From JAXMCI01 sp046349435 (lineage in GTDB: Bacteria > Pseudomonadota > Alphaproteobacteria > Dongiales > Dongiaceae), in NCBI GenBank assembly GCA_046349435.1, contig JAXMCI010000059.1, positions 1-24,893 of the forward strand: a stretch of 24,893 nt of DNA, written 5' to 3'. The notes beneath the pieces were generated by a model that was not told the DNA's origin, ran no database searches, and was given only the letters and a program-made list of their open reading frames with translations. Positions 7,552-14,967 of this stretch are shown here, in pieces (positions within the stretch are counted from its first letter, which is position 1; the number at the start of each line of letters is the position of its first letter). A program made the translations under genes and the position numbers.

Positions 7552-7581
7552 AATGTAAACTGGTAAGACAGATTTTCGCAA
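7552..7581 (-). promoter_or_regulatory. Candidate sigma-70 promoter of the minus-strand operon
   Basis: On the minus strand TTGCGA (7581-7576) and TACATT (7557-7552) are separated by 18 bases, each matching four of six consensus positions. The first gene's ATG (7519) follows about 33 bases after the -10 box. The operator-like sequence at 7561-7571 lies inside the spacer, a position suited to repression. The plus-strand PLP gene starts at 7608, so the region is shared by divergent genes. Confidence 0.45.
7561..7571 (-). promoter_or_regulatory. Candidate GntR operator 1
   Basis: Minus-strand CTGTCTTACCA is an imperfect palindrome fitting YYGTCNKWCMA, shared with sites at 8810, 15819 and 17677. 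It lies in the 88-base intergenic region between the divergent enolase-superfamily and SelA-like genes. FCD-type GntR regulators typically bind short palindromes of the TNGTNNNACNA kind, which this resembles; binding by the protein encoded at 15874 is inference. Confidence 0.4.
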
Positions 7582-7607
7582 GGCGAGGCGGGCAGGGAGC
7601 GCGGCAC

Positions 7608-8798
7608 ATGGCATGGGACGACGTGGTCGGCGAGCTCGGCCTGACGCCGCTGGTCAACGTCTCGGGTACCGAGACGGTGTTCGGCGCGAGCCCGGTCTCG
7701 CCCGAGGTGGTGAGGGCGATCGCCGGCATCCTGCCGCACTCGGTGGACATGGCCGAGCTGCAGCGCGCCGCCAGCGCCGAGATCGCCGCGGCGACCGGCG
7801 CCGAGGCCGGCTTCGTCACCGGCTGCAGCGCGGCGGCGATCGTCATCGCGGTCGCCAGCGCGATGACCGGCCTCGACCTCGCCGCCATCGAGCGGCTGCC
7901 CGACACGACGGGGCTGAAGGACGAGGTGGTCATCCAGAAGGGCCACATCGTCAATTACGGCTCCGCCATCTCCGGCGACATCCGGCTGACCGGCGCGAAG
8001 GTCGTCGAGATCGGCGCGGCGATGGAGAGCGGCCTCTACCAGCTGCGCGCGGCGCTGGGGCCGCGCACGGCGGCGGCCGTCTACGTCGTCTCGCATCATG
8101 CCGCCCCGACCGGCATGATCGCGCTGCCCGCCTTCGCCGCAGCCTGCCATGCCGCCGGCGTGCCGGTGATCGTCGACGCGGCGGCCGAATATGGCTGGCG
8201 CGAGGTGCTGGCCGCCGGCGCCGACCTCGTGCTGTTCAGCGCCCAGAAGGCGATCGGCGGCCCGACCGCCGGCATCGTCGCCGGGCGGCGCGACCTGGTC
8301 CGCGCCTGCTACGCCCAGAGCCGCGGCATCGGCCGGCCGATGAAGGCGGGGAAGGAGGCGGTGGTCGGCACCATCGCCGCGCTGCGGCGCTGGCGCGCCG
8401 TCGACCCGGCGGCGCGGCGGCGGGCGGTGGAGGCCAATGCGGACGCGCTGATGGCGCAGCTCGGCGACCTGCCCGGCGTCGCGGCGGCGCGGGTCGAGGA
8501 CGAGACCGGCAACCCGTTCTGCCGCGTCGTGCTGACGATCGATCCCCAGGCCGCGGGATACAGCGCCTACGCGCTGGCCCGCGCGCTGCAGGCCGAGCGG
8601 CCGAAGGTGCTGGTGCGCTCGCTGCAGGCCGATCGCGGCATCCTGCAGATCGACGTCCGGCGGCTCGATCCGCCGACCCTGGCGCTGGTCGCCGGGCGGA
8701 TTCGCGCGGCGGCGGCGGCGGCGCGGGCCCTCGGGCCGGTCGAGCCGCCGCCGCTCGCCGACCAGTCGGCCGAGGCCGTGCTGCGCTGGCCGGGATGA
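7608..8798 (+). CDS. SelA/DgaE-like PLP-dependent enzyme
   Basis: This 396-residue fold-type I PLP enzyme carries K214 in LFSAQKAIGGPTAG as the likely Schiff-base lysine, D190 in VIVDAAAE as the pyridine-nitrogen partner, and the SHHAAPTG segment before it. The overall pattern is that of SelA-like proteins that include D-glucosaminate-6-phosphate ammonia-lyase (DgaE), rather than tRNA-selenocysteine synthase: no selenocysteine genes lie nearby and the protein is shorter than typical SelA (about 460). A beta-elimination of an amino acid or amino-sugar acid is the best guess. ATG 7608 is preceded by AGGGAG eight bases upstream. It is divergent from the operon holding the D-threonine-aldolase-like gene and is followed by the importer genes. 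Confidence 0.85.
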   Translation: MAWDDVVGELGLTPLVNVSGTETVFGASPVSPEVVRAIAGILPHSVDMAELQRAASAEIAAATGAEAGFVTGCSAAAIVIAVASAMTGLDLAAIERLPDTTGLKDEVVIQKGHIVNYGSAISGDIRLTGAKVVEIGAAMESGLYQLRAALGPRTAAAVYVVSHHAAPTGMIALPAFAAACHAAGVPVIVDAAAEYGWREVLAAGADLVLFSAQKAIGGPTAGIVAGRRDLVRACYAQSRGIGRPMKAGKEAVVGTIAALRRWRAVDPAARRRAVEANADALMAQLGDLPGVAAARVEDETGNPFCRVVLTIDPQAAGYSAYALARALQAERPKVLVRSLQADRGILQIDVRRLDPPTLALVAGRIRAAAAAARALGPVEPPPLADQSAEAVLRWPG

Positions 8799-8809
8799 AT
8801 CCTCCGAAG

Positions 8810-8820
8810 TTGACTGACAA
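8810..8820 (-). promoter_or_regulatory. Candidate GntR operator 2
   Basis: Minus-strand TTGTCAGTCAA differs from a perfect TTGTCNGACAA palindrome at one base. It lies in the 124-base gap before the ABC binding-protein gene. On the plus strand the same bases begin with TTGACT, a -35-like hexamer repeated at 8836-8841, but no convincing -10 box follows either copy. Assignment to the local GntR regulator is inference. Confidence 0.35.
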
Positions 8821-8922
8821 GTTGCACCCGGTTCGTTGACTCCGCCGGGAGGCCATGCAAGCCTTGCCCGGCCCTCGAGCAAAGCCTGGGACAGGGCGGG
8901 TCAAGCAAGGGAGACAGTGGAG

Positions 8923-10893
8923 ATGACGGGAGAGGTTTCGGTCGCGCGCACCGGGCGTCCGGTGGCGCGTCGTTCGTTGCTGGCGCTCGGCCTCGCCGGC
9001 GCGCTGATGGCCGGCGCCTCGGCGCTGGCGATCGCGAGCGCCGCGGCCGCCGAGTATCATCAGGCGCCGATGCTGGAGGAGCTGGTCAAGGCGGGCAAGC
9101 TGCCGCCGGTGGAGCAGCGCCTGCCCGAGCATCCGCGCGTGATCCAGCCGGTCGAGCGGGTCGGCGAGTATGGCGGCACCTGGCGCAGCGGCATGGTCGG
9201 CGGCTCCGACCGCAACTGGCTGTTCCGCATCGCCGGCTACGAGCCGCTGCTCGCCTGGGACCGCGACTGGACCGGCAAGCTGGAGCCCAACCTGGTCGAG
9301 ACCTGGTCGAGCAACGCCGACGCCACCGAGTTCACCTTCACCTTGCGCAAGGGCCTGAAGTGGTCCGACGGCCAGCCCTTCACCTCGGAGGATGTCGGGT
9401 TCTTCGTGCGCGACCTCGCGACCAACAAGGACCTGTTCCCGTCGCCGCCGGACTGGCTGACGGTGAACGACAAGGTCGGCACCTACCAGAAGGTCGACGA
9501 CCAGACCTTCAAGATCAGCTTCGCGGCCCCCTACGGCCTGTTCCCGCAGCGGCTCGCCTCGGTCTACGGCGTGCAGATCGCGATGATGGCCAAGCACTAC
9601 TGCTCGCAGTTCCTGCCGGCCTACAACAAGGACAAGCTCGACGGGCTGGTCTCGGCGGCCGGGGTGAAGAGCTGGAGCGAGCTCTACATCAAGAAGTGCG
9701 GCCTCGACACCGAGGCCAACGAGCGCTGGCAGAACCCGGAGCGGCCGGTGATGGAGCCCTGGGTGATCAAGCAGCCCTATGTCGGCGGCGCCACCCTCGT
9801 CACGCTCGACCGCAACCCCTACTACCACAAGGTCGATCCGGCCGGTAACCAGCTGCCCTACATCGACCACCTGCAGGTCAGCGTCAACGCCGACGCGCAG
9901 ACCCTGGTGCTGAAGGTGGTCAACGGCGAGATCGACTACCAGGACCGCCACATCAACAAGAACTCGAACCGCGCGGTGTTCCTCGACAGCGCCAAGCAGG
10001 GCAACTACCGGCTGGTCGACGAGAAGAACGCCGACATGAACACGGCGATCTTCTCGCTCAACCTCAACAGCAAGGACGCGGTCAAGCGGCAGATCTTCAA
10101 CAACAAGGACTTCCGCATCGGCCTCAGCTACGCGATCGACCGCAAGGCGATCATCGACGCCGCCTATCTCGGCGAGGGCGAGCCCTGGCAGGCCGGGCCG
10201 CGCCGGGAGAGCCCGTACTTCAACGAGAAGCTGGCCACCCAGTACACCGAGTACGACGAGGCCAAGGCCAACGCGTATCTCGACAAGGCCTTCCCGAAGA
10301 AGAACGCGCAGGGCATCCGGCTCGGGCCGGACGGCAACCCGATCAGCTTCTCCATCCTGGTCATCCCGGCGCTGGGCGACTTCGTCGATGCCGCGCAGCT
10401 GGTCGGCCAGTACTGGCAGAAGGTCGGGATCGACGCCAAGGTGCAGACCGTCGACCGCACCCTGTTCTACGACCGCAAGGACCACAACGACCAGGATGCG
10501 ACGGTCTTCCAGGGCGCCGGCGGCATGGCCGACGCGCTGCTCGAGCCGACCTTCTACTTCCCCTTCTGGAACGAGTCGCTGTTCGCCGTCGCCTGGGGCA
10601 ACTGGTACGCCTCGGGCGGCAAGTCCGGCGAGGAGCCGCCGGCGGAGATCAAGAAGCAGATGGACCTCTACCGCCAGGTCAAGGGGGTCGCCGACGTCGA
10701 CAAGCAGAAGGCGCTGATGAAGGAGATCCTCGACATCGCCGCCGACCAGTTCTACGCCTTCGGCATCAGCACCCCGGGCCCGCTCTACGCCGTGGTGAAG
10801 AACAACATGCACAACGTGCCGGTGGCGTTCTTCTCCTGGACCTATCCGAGCCCGGTGGCGAGCGGCACCGAGCAGTACTTCTTCAGCAAGTAG
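8923..10893 (+). CDS. ABC importer substrate-binding protein, family 5 (Opp/Dpp type)
   Basis: This 656-residue secreted protein has an arginine pair before the hydrophobic segment (VARRSLLALGLAG, residues 14-26), resembling a Tat signal, and a likely cleavage after the run of alanines near residue 43. The mature part shows the family 5 pattern (YEPLLAWD, LVETW, FTLRKGLKWSDGQPFT, a YAIDRKAII segment). It is longer than peptide-binding DppA/OppA (about 535) and matches in size the long branch that in several bacteria binds oligosaccharides or glycosides, so the ligand need not be a peptide. ATG 8923 was chosen because AAGGGAGA sits about eight bases upstream and the signal peptide starts sensibly there; an in-frame start at 8836 would add 29 residues. 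It is followed by a strong hairpin and the permease genes. Confidence 0.9.
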   Translation: MTGEVSVARTGRPVARRSLLALGLAGALMAGASALAIASAAAAEYHQAPMLEELVKAGKLPPVEQRLPEHPRVIQPVERVGEYGGTWRSGMVGGSDRNWLFRIAGYEPLLAWDRDWTGKLEPNLVETWSSNADATEFTFTLRKGLKWSDGQPFTSEDVGFFVRDLATNKDLFPSPPDWLTVNDKVGTYQKVDDQTFKISFAAPYGLFPQRLASVYGVQIAMMAKHYCSQFLPAYNKDKLDGLVSAAGVKSWSELYIKKCGLDTEANERWQNPERPVMEPWVIKQPYVGGATLVTLDRNPYYHKVDPAGNQLPYIDHLQVSVNADAQTLVLKVVNGEIDYQDRHINKNSNRAVFLDSAKQGNYRLVDEKNADMNTAIFSLNLNSKDAVKRQIFNNKDFRIGLSYAIDRKAIIDAAYLGEGEPWQAGPRRESPYFNEKLATQYTEYDEAKANAYLDKAFPKKNAQGIRLGPDGNPISFSILVIPALGDFVDAAQLVGQYWQKVGIDAKVQTVDRTLFYDRKDHNDQDATVFQGAGGMADALLEPTFYFPFWNESLFAVAWGNWYASGGKSGEEPPAEIKKQMDLYRQVKGVADVDKQKALMKEILDIAADQFYAFGISTPGPLYAVVKNNMHNVPVAFFSWTYPSPVASGTEQYFFSK

Positions 10894-10909
10894 TCGAGCT
10901 CGCGAGCGA

Positions 10910-10941
10910 CGGCCGGCTCCGGGGCGATCCGGGGCCGGCCG
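10910..10941 (+). terminator. Strong hairpin between binding-protein and permease genes
   Basis: Arms at 10910-10922 and 10929-10941 pair over 13 base pairs, with one G-U wobble and a six-base loop (GGCGAT). There is no T-run. It starts 16 bases after the binding-protein stop and ends 28 bases before the permease ATG. In ABC operons such structures commonly stabilise the binding-protein message or cause partial termination, so that the binding protein outnumbers the permeases. That role is inferred. Confidence 0.6.
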
Positions 10942-10969
10942 CCGCCGCGGGATCCTCCGGAACCGGCCG

Positions 10970-11956
10970 ATGTTCGCCTATGTCGTGCGACGCCTGCTGT
11001 GGATGATCCCATCCTTCCTCGCCGTCTCGCTCGTCTCCTTCATCATCATCCAGCTGCCGCCGGGGGACTTCGTCACCTCCTACGCGGCCGACCTCGCGAC
11101 CTCGGGCGCGCCGGCCGACGAGGCGACCCTGCAGGCGCTGCGCCTGCGCTACGGCCTCAACGATCCCTGGGTGCTGCAGTACCTGCGCTGGATCGGCAAC
11201 GCCCTGCAGGGCGATCTCGGCGACTCCTTCGAGTACCGCACGCCGGTCTCCGGCCTGATCTGGGGCCGGCTCGGCATGACCGCGCTGGTCGCCGGCTGCA
11301 CGCTGGTGTTCGTCTGGCTGATCTCGTTCCCGGTCGGCATCTATTCCGCGGTGCGGCAGTACAGCGTCGGCGACTACCTGGTCACCTTTCTCAGCTTCCT
11401 CGGCATGGCGACGCCCAACTTCCTGCTGGCGCTGTTCGTCATGTACATGTCGGTGGTGTTCCTCGGCTACGACGTCGGCGGGCTGTTCTCCTCCGACTTC
11501 GTGCACGCGCCGTGGAGCTGGGCGCGGATCGGCGACCTGCTGCACCATCTCTGGATCCCCATCCTGGTGCTGGGCGTCGCCGGCATCGCGGCGCTGGTCC
11601 GCATCATGCGGGCCAACCTGCTCGACGAGCTCAACAAGCCCTATGTGGTGACCGGCCGCGCCAAGGGCATGCCGGAGCTGGCGCTGATCCTGCGCTATCC
11701 CACGCGCGTCGCGCTCAACCCATTCATCAGCACGGTCGGCTGGGTCCTGCCGGTGCTGGTCTCGGGCGACGTCATCGTCTCCAGCGTGCTCAGCCTGCCG
11801 ACCGCCGGGCCGATCCTGATCCAGGCGCTGAAGACGCAGGACATGTATCTCGGCGGTGCGCTGATCATGTTCCAGTGCATCCTGGTGCTGGTCGGCACGC
11901 TGCTCTCCGACGTGCTGCTGGTCTGGATCGACCCGCGCATCCGCTATGACCGGTAG
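10970..11956 (+). CDS. ABC importer permease, OppB/DppB type
   Basis: This 328-residue membrane protein has an N-terminal membrane segment (residues about 10-30), an extended periplasmic loop with the DppB-like GDLGDSFEYRTPV segment, and about five more membrane segments. The cytoplasmic coupling loop YVVTGRAKGMPE corresponds to the EAA motif that contacts the ATPase. It forms the transport channel with the protein encoded at 11946-13109. The gene overlaps that partner by 11 bases, which points to coupled translation. The ATG at 10970 has no strong ribosome-binding site, in keeping with lower expression than the binding protein. Confidence 0.93.
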   Translation: MFAYVVRRLLWMIPSFLAVSLVSFIIIQLPPGDFVTSYAADLATSGAPADEATLQALRLRYGLNDPWVLQYLRWIGNALQGDLGDSFEYRTPVSGLIWGRLGMTALVAGCTLVFVWLISFPVGIYSAVRQYSVGDYLVTFLSFLGMATPNFLLALFVMYMSVVFLGYDVGGLFSSDFVHAPWSWARIGDLLHHLWIPILVLGVAGIAALVRIMRANLLDELNKPYVVTGRAKGMPELALILRYPTRVALNPFISTVGWVLPVLVSGDVIVSSVLSLPTAGPILIQALKTQDMYLGGALIMFQCILVLVGTLLSDVLLVWIDPRIRYDR

Positions 11957-13109
11957 CCAGCCGGAGCCGGCGGACCTGCCGGCCGACACCGCCCAGCATC
12001 TCCCCGGCGCCGCGCCGCGGCCGGGCTCGGCCTCGCAATGGCGGCTGATGTGGTGGCAGTTCCGCCGCCACCGCCTGGCGATGGCGAGCGCGGTGGTGCT
12101 GCTGCTGATCGCGCTCGTCGCCATCTTCTGCGAGTTCATCGCGCCCTTCAGCCCGATCGCCTTCACGCCGCGCTACACCTACGCGCCGCCGCAGCGCCTG
12201 CATCTCTTCGACCGCGACGCCGATGGCGGGCTGGTGCTGCGGCCCTACGTCAACGGCTACAAGGTGACGATCGACAAGGCGGCGCTGCGCCGCGTCTTCG
12301 TCGTCGACGAGACGGTGAAGATCCCCGTCGGCTTCCTCGTCGAGAGCGAGCCCTACAGCATGTGGGGCGCCTTCACGCTGACGACCAAGCTCTTCGGCCC
12401 GCTCGACCGGCACGCCCCGATGTACCTGCTGGGCGCCGACCGGCTCGGCCGCGACCTGCTCAGCCGGATCGTCTACGGCACCCGCATCTCGATGTCGATC
12501 GGGCTCATCGGCGTCACCCTCAGCCTGCTGCTCGGCGTCGTGCTGGGCGGCATCTCCGGCTATTACGGCGGCCGCATCGACCACCTGATCCAGCGGGTGA
12601 TCGAGTTCATCCTGTCGCTGCCGACCACGCCGCTCTGGCTCGGCCTGGCCGCGGCGATGCCCTCGACCTGGCCGCCGCTGCGCGTCTATTTCTGCATCAC
12701 CCTGATCCTGTCGCTGATCGGCTGGACCAGCCTGGCGCGGGTGGTGCGCGGCCGCTTCCTGTCGCTGCGCACCGAGGACTTCGTGGTCGCCGCCCGCCTC
12801 GACGGGGCGAGCGAGCCGCGCATCATCTTCCGCCACATGGCGCCCTCCTTCGTCAGCCACATCATCGCCGAGGTCAGCCTCGCCATTCCCAACATGATCC
12901 TGGCGGAGACCGCGCTCTCCTTCCTCGGGCTCGGGCTGCAGCCGCCGATCGTCAGCTGGGGCGTGCTGCTGCAGGAGGCGCAGAACATCCGCGCCATCGC
13001 CACCGCGCCCTGGCTGTTCGCCCCCGGCATTGCGGTGATCGTCGCCGTGCTGGCCCTCAACTTCGTCGGCGACGGGCTGCGCGACGCCGCCGACCCCTAT
13101 CGCCAATGA
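11946..13109 (+). CDS. ABC importer permease, OppC/DppC type
   Basis: This 387-residue partner permease has a cytoplasmic N-terminus of about 40 residues, a first membrane segment (ASAVVLLLIALVAIFCEFIA), an unusually long periplasmic insertion (about residues 65-150), then the conserved GRDLLSRIVYGTRISM segment and the coupling loop FVVAARLDGASEPRIIFRH. Typical OppC/DppC proteins are about 300 residues, so roughly 80 extra residues lie in the periplasmic region; this long form accompanies the long type of binding protein. It overlaps the upstream permease by 11 bases and the downstream ATPase gene by four bases (ATGA at 13106-13109). Confidence 0.93.
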   Translation: MTGSQPEPADLPADTAQHLPGAAPRPGSASQWRLMWWQFRRHRLAMASAVVLLLIALVAIFCEFIAPFSPIAFTPRYTYAPPQRLHLFDRDADGGLVLRPYVNGYKVTIDKAALRRVFVVDETVKIPVGFLVESEPYSMWGAFTLTTKLFGPLDRHAPMYLLGADRLGRDLLSRIVYGTRISMSIGLIGVTLSLLLGVVLGGISGYYGGRIDHLIQRVIEFILSLPTTPLWLGLAAAMPSTWPPLRVYFCITLILSLIGWTSLARVVRGRFLSLRTEDFVVAARLDGASEPRIIFRHMAPSFVSHIIAEVSLAIPNMILAETALSFLGLGLQPPIVSWGVLLQEAQNIRAIATAPWLFAPGIAVIVAVLALNFVGDGLRDAADPYRQ

Positions 13110-14872
13110 GCGCCCCGGCAAACCTGCCCACCGGCGACCTGGTGCTCGAGGTGCAGAACCTCGGCACCTGGTTCGACAGCGGGCAGCAGACCGTCAAGGC
13201 GGTCGACGACGTCAGCCTGACGCTGCGGCGCGGCCGCACGCTCTGCGTCGTCGGCGAGAGCGGCAGCGGCAAGAGCGTCACCGCGCGCTCGATCCTGAAG
13301 ATCGTGCCGACGCCCGGCCGCATCGTCGCCGGCCGCATCCTGCTGCATGGCAGCGCGCTGCCCTGGGCCGGCGGCGCGCCGATCGACATCACCGCGCTGC
13401 CGCCGAAGAGCCGGCGGATCCGCGACATCCGCGGCCGCGAGATCGCGATGATCTTCCAGGAGCCGATGTCGAGCCTGAGCCCGGTCCACACCATCGGCAG
13501 CCAGATCGTCGAGGCGATCCGGCTGCATCGCCGGGTGAGCAAGGCGGAGGCGCGGGCCCGCGCCATCGAGGTGCTGGGCCAGGTCAAGATCCCGCGCCCG
13601 GCCCAGAGCATCGACGCCTATCCCTTCGAGTTCAGCGGCGGCATGCGCCAGCGGGCGATGACCGCCATGGCGCTGGCCTGCGAGCCGAAGCTGCTGATCG
13701 CCGACGAGCCGACCACCGCGCTCGACGTCACCACCCAGGCGGAGATCCTCGACCTCATAAAGGAGCTGCAGGCGCGCTACGGCATGGCCGTCATGTTCAT
13801 CACCCACGACATGGGGGTGGTGGCGGAGATCGCCGACGAGGTCGCGGTCATGCGGCTCGGCCGGGTGGTGGAGCAGGGGCCGGTCGACGCGATCTTCCAC
13901 GACCCGCAGCATCCCTACACCAAGCTGCTGCTCGGCTCGGTGCTGAAGCTGGAGAGCCGGGCACGGCGGCCGGCCGCCGCCGCCGCGACTGCGCCGGCGA
14001 CCGCGGCCGCGACCGCCGACGCGGTGCTCGAGGTCGCCGATCTCGACATGACCTTCGCCGGCCGGCGGCGCCGCTTCGGCCGCGGCGGCAGCGAGGCGGT
14101 CAAGGCGCTCGACGGCGTCGGCTTCACGCTGCGGCGCGGCGAGACGCTCGGCATCGTCGGCGAGAGCGGCTCGGGCAAGACGACGCTCGGGCGCTGCGTC
14201 CTGCGCATCCTCGACCCCACCGCCGGGCGCATCCTGTTCCGCGACCGCGCCGGCCGCAGCGCCGACCTGGCCGCGCTCCCGCGAAGGGCGGTGAAGCCGT
14301 TCTGGCGCGAGATCCGGATGATCTTCCAGGACCCGTTCTCGTCCCTGAACCCGCGCATGACGGTGCTGCAGATCGTCGCCGAGCCGATGCGCAACCACGG
14401 CATCGACTCGGGCTCCGCGCTGCAGGACCGCGTCGCCGAGCTGCTCCGCCGCGTCGGGCTGTCGCCCGACATGATGCGGCGCTATCCCCACGCCTTCAGC
14501 GGCGGCCAGCGCCAGCGCATCGGCATCGCGCGCGCCATCGCGCTCGACCCGCAGCTGATCGTCGCCGACGAGGCGACCTCGGCGCTCGACGTCTCGCTGC
14601 GCGCCCAGGTGCTCGACCTGCTGCTCGACCTGCGCGAGCAGCTGTCGCTCAGCTACCTCTTCGTCAGCCACGACATAAGCGTGGTCCGCTACATGTGCGA
14701 CCGCGTCGCCGTCATGCATCGCGGCCGCATCGTCGAGATCGGCGAGACCGAGGCGATCTGCACCGACCCGCAGCACCCCTATACGCGCTCGCTGATCTCC
14801 GCCGTGCCCAAGCCCGACCCGCGCCTGCGCGGCACGATCAAGCGGATCCGGTACGAGCCGGCGACGGCGTAG
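13106..14872 (+). CDS. Fused double ABC ATPase (OppD-OppF type)
   Basis: This 588-residue protein has two complete nucleotide-binding domains. The first has Walker A GESGSGKS (50-57), signature FSGGMRQR (176-183), Walker B LLIADEP (197-203) and switch His234. The second has Walker A GESGSGKT (352-359), signature FSGGQRQR (464-471), Walker B LIVADEA (484-490) and His522. Each ends with the DPQHPYT oligopeptide-transporter motif. An Ala-rich linker (about 286-305) joins them. In many bacteria these are the separate OppD and OppF proteins. It powers the importer encoded just upstream; the ATG at 13106 overlaps the preceding stop, giving translational coupling. This is the last gene of the importer operon. 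Confidence 0.95.
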   Translation: MSAPANLPTGDLVLEVQNLGTWFDSGQQTVKAVDDVSLTLRRGRTLCVVGESGSGKSVTARSILKIVPTPGRIVAGRILLHGSALPWAGGAPIDITALPPKSRRIRDIRGREIAMIFQEPMSSLSPVHTIGSQIVEAIRLHRRVSKAEARARAIEVLGQVKIPRPAQSIDAYPFEFSGGMRQRAMTAMALACEPKLLIADEPTTALDVTTQAEILDLIKELQARYGMAVMFITHDMGVVAEIADEVAVMRLGRVVEQGPVDAIFHDPQHPYTKLLLGSVLKLESRARRPAAAAATAPATAAATADAVLEVADLDMTFAGRRRRFGRGGSEAVKALDGVGFTLRRGETLGIVGESGSGKTTLGRCVLRILDPTAGRILFRDRAGRSADLAALPRRAVKPFWREIRMIFQDPFSSLNPRMTVLQIVAEPMRNHGIDSGSALQDRVAELLRRVGLSPDMMRRYPHAFSGGQRQRIGIARAIALDPQLIVADEATSALDVSLRAQVLDLLLDLREQLSLSYLFVSHDISVVRYMCDRVAVMHRGRIVEIGETEAICTDPQHPYTRSLISAVPKPDPRLRGTIKRIRYEPATA

Positions 14873-14886
14873 CGCGGGCCGCCGCG

Positions 14887-14910
14887 CCCTTCCACGAGCT
14901 CAGGACGAGG
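14887..14910 (+). repeat. Dispersed-repeat remnant, first half of an inverted doublet
   Basis: The sequence CCCTTCCACGAGCTCAGG followed by ACGAGG resembles, in the opposite orientation, the CCTCATnCTGAGCnnGTCGAAG element common in alphaproteobacterial intergenic DNA, and is a diverged mate of the element at 14920-14958. It lies in the 95-base gap between the convergent ATPase and udh-like genes. Confidence 0.45.
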
Positions 14911-14919
14911 CTCCGTTCC

Positions 14920-14958
14920 TGGCGCCCTCATGCCTGGCCCGTCGAAGCATGAGCGCCA
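14920..14958 (+). terminator. Hairpin between convergent genes (REP-like; possible bidirectional terminator)
   Basis: The arms TGGCG-CC-CTCATGC (14920-14933) and GCATGAG-CGCCA (14947-14958) pair over 12 base pairs with a two-base bulge and a 13-base loop. There is no T-run on either side. Its position, just beyond the ATPase stop and 9 bases beyond the end of the udh-like gene, suits insulation of two converging transcripts. The loop sequence GTCGAA and the arms also mark it as a dispersed alphaproteobacterial repeat. Confidence 0.5.
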
Positions 14959-14967
14959 CGCGCGATC

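Noticed and set aside
7608..8798. Calling this gene selA (tRNA-selenocysteine synthase)
   Set aside because: It is shorter than SelA, lies in a catabolic cluster, and no selB, selC or selenoprotein gene is visible; the DgaE-like branch fits better.
5106..8882. A single 1,258-residue minus-strand fusion covering the D-threonine-aldolase-like gene and sequence beyond it
   Set aside because: Only the last 433 codons match a family; the rest is antisense to the SelA-like gene or out of frame with the enolase-family gene.
12038..13105. A 356-residue N-terminal extension of the fused ATPase
   Set aside because: It overlaps the OppC-type permease in another frame and is Arg/Ala/Pro-rich noise; the ATGA overlap at 13106 gives a natural start.
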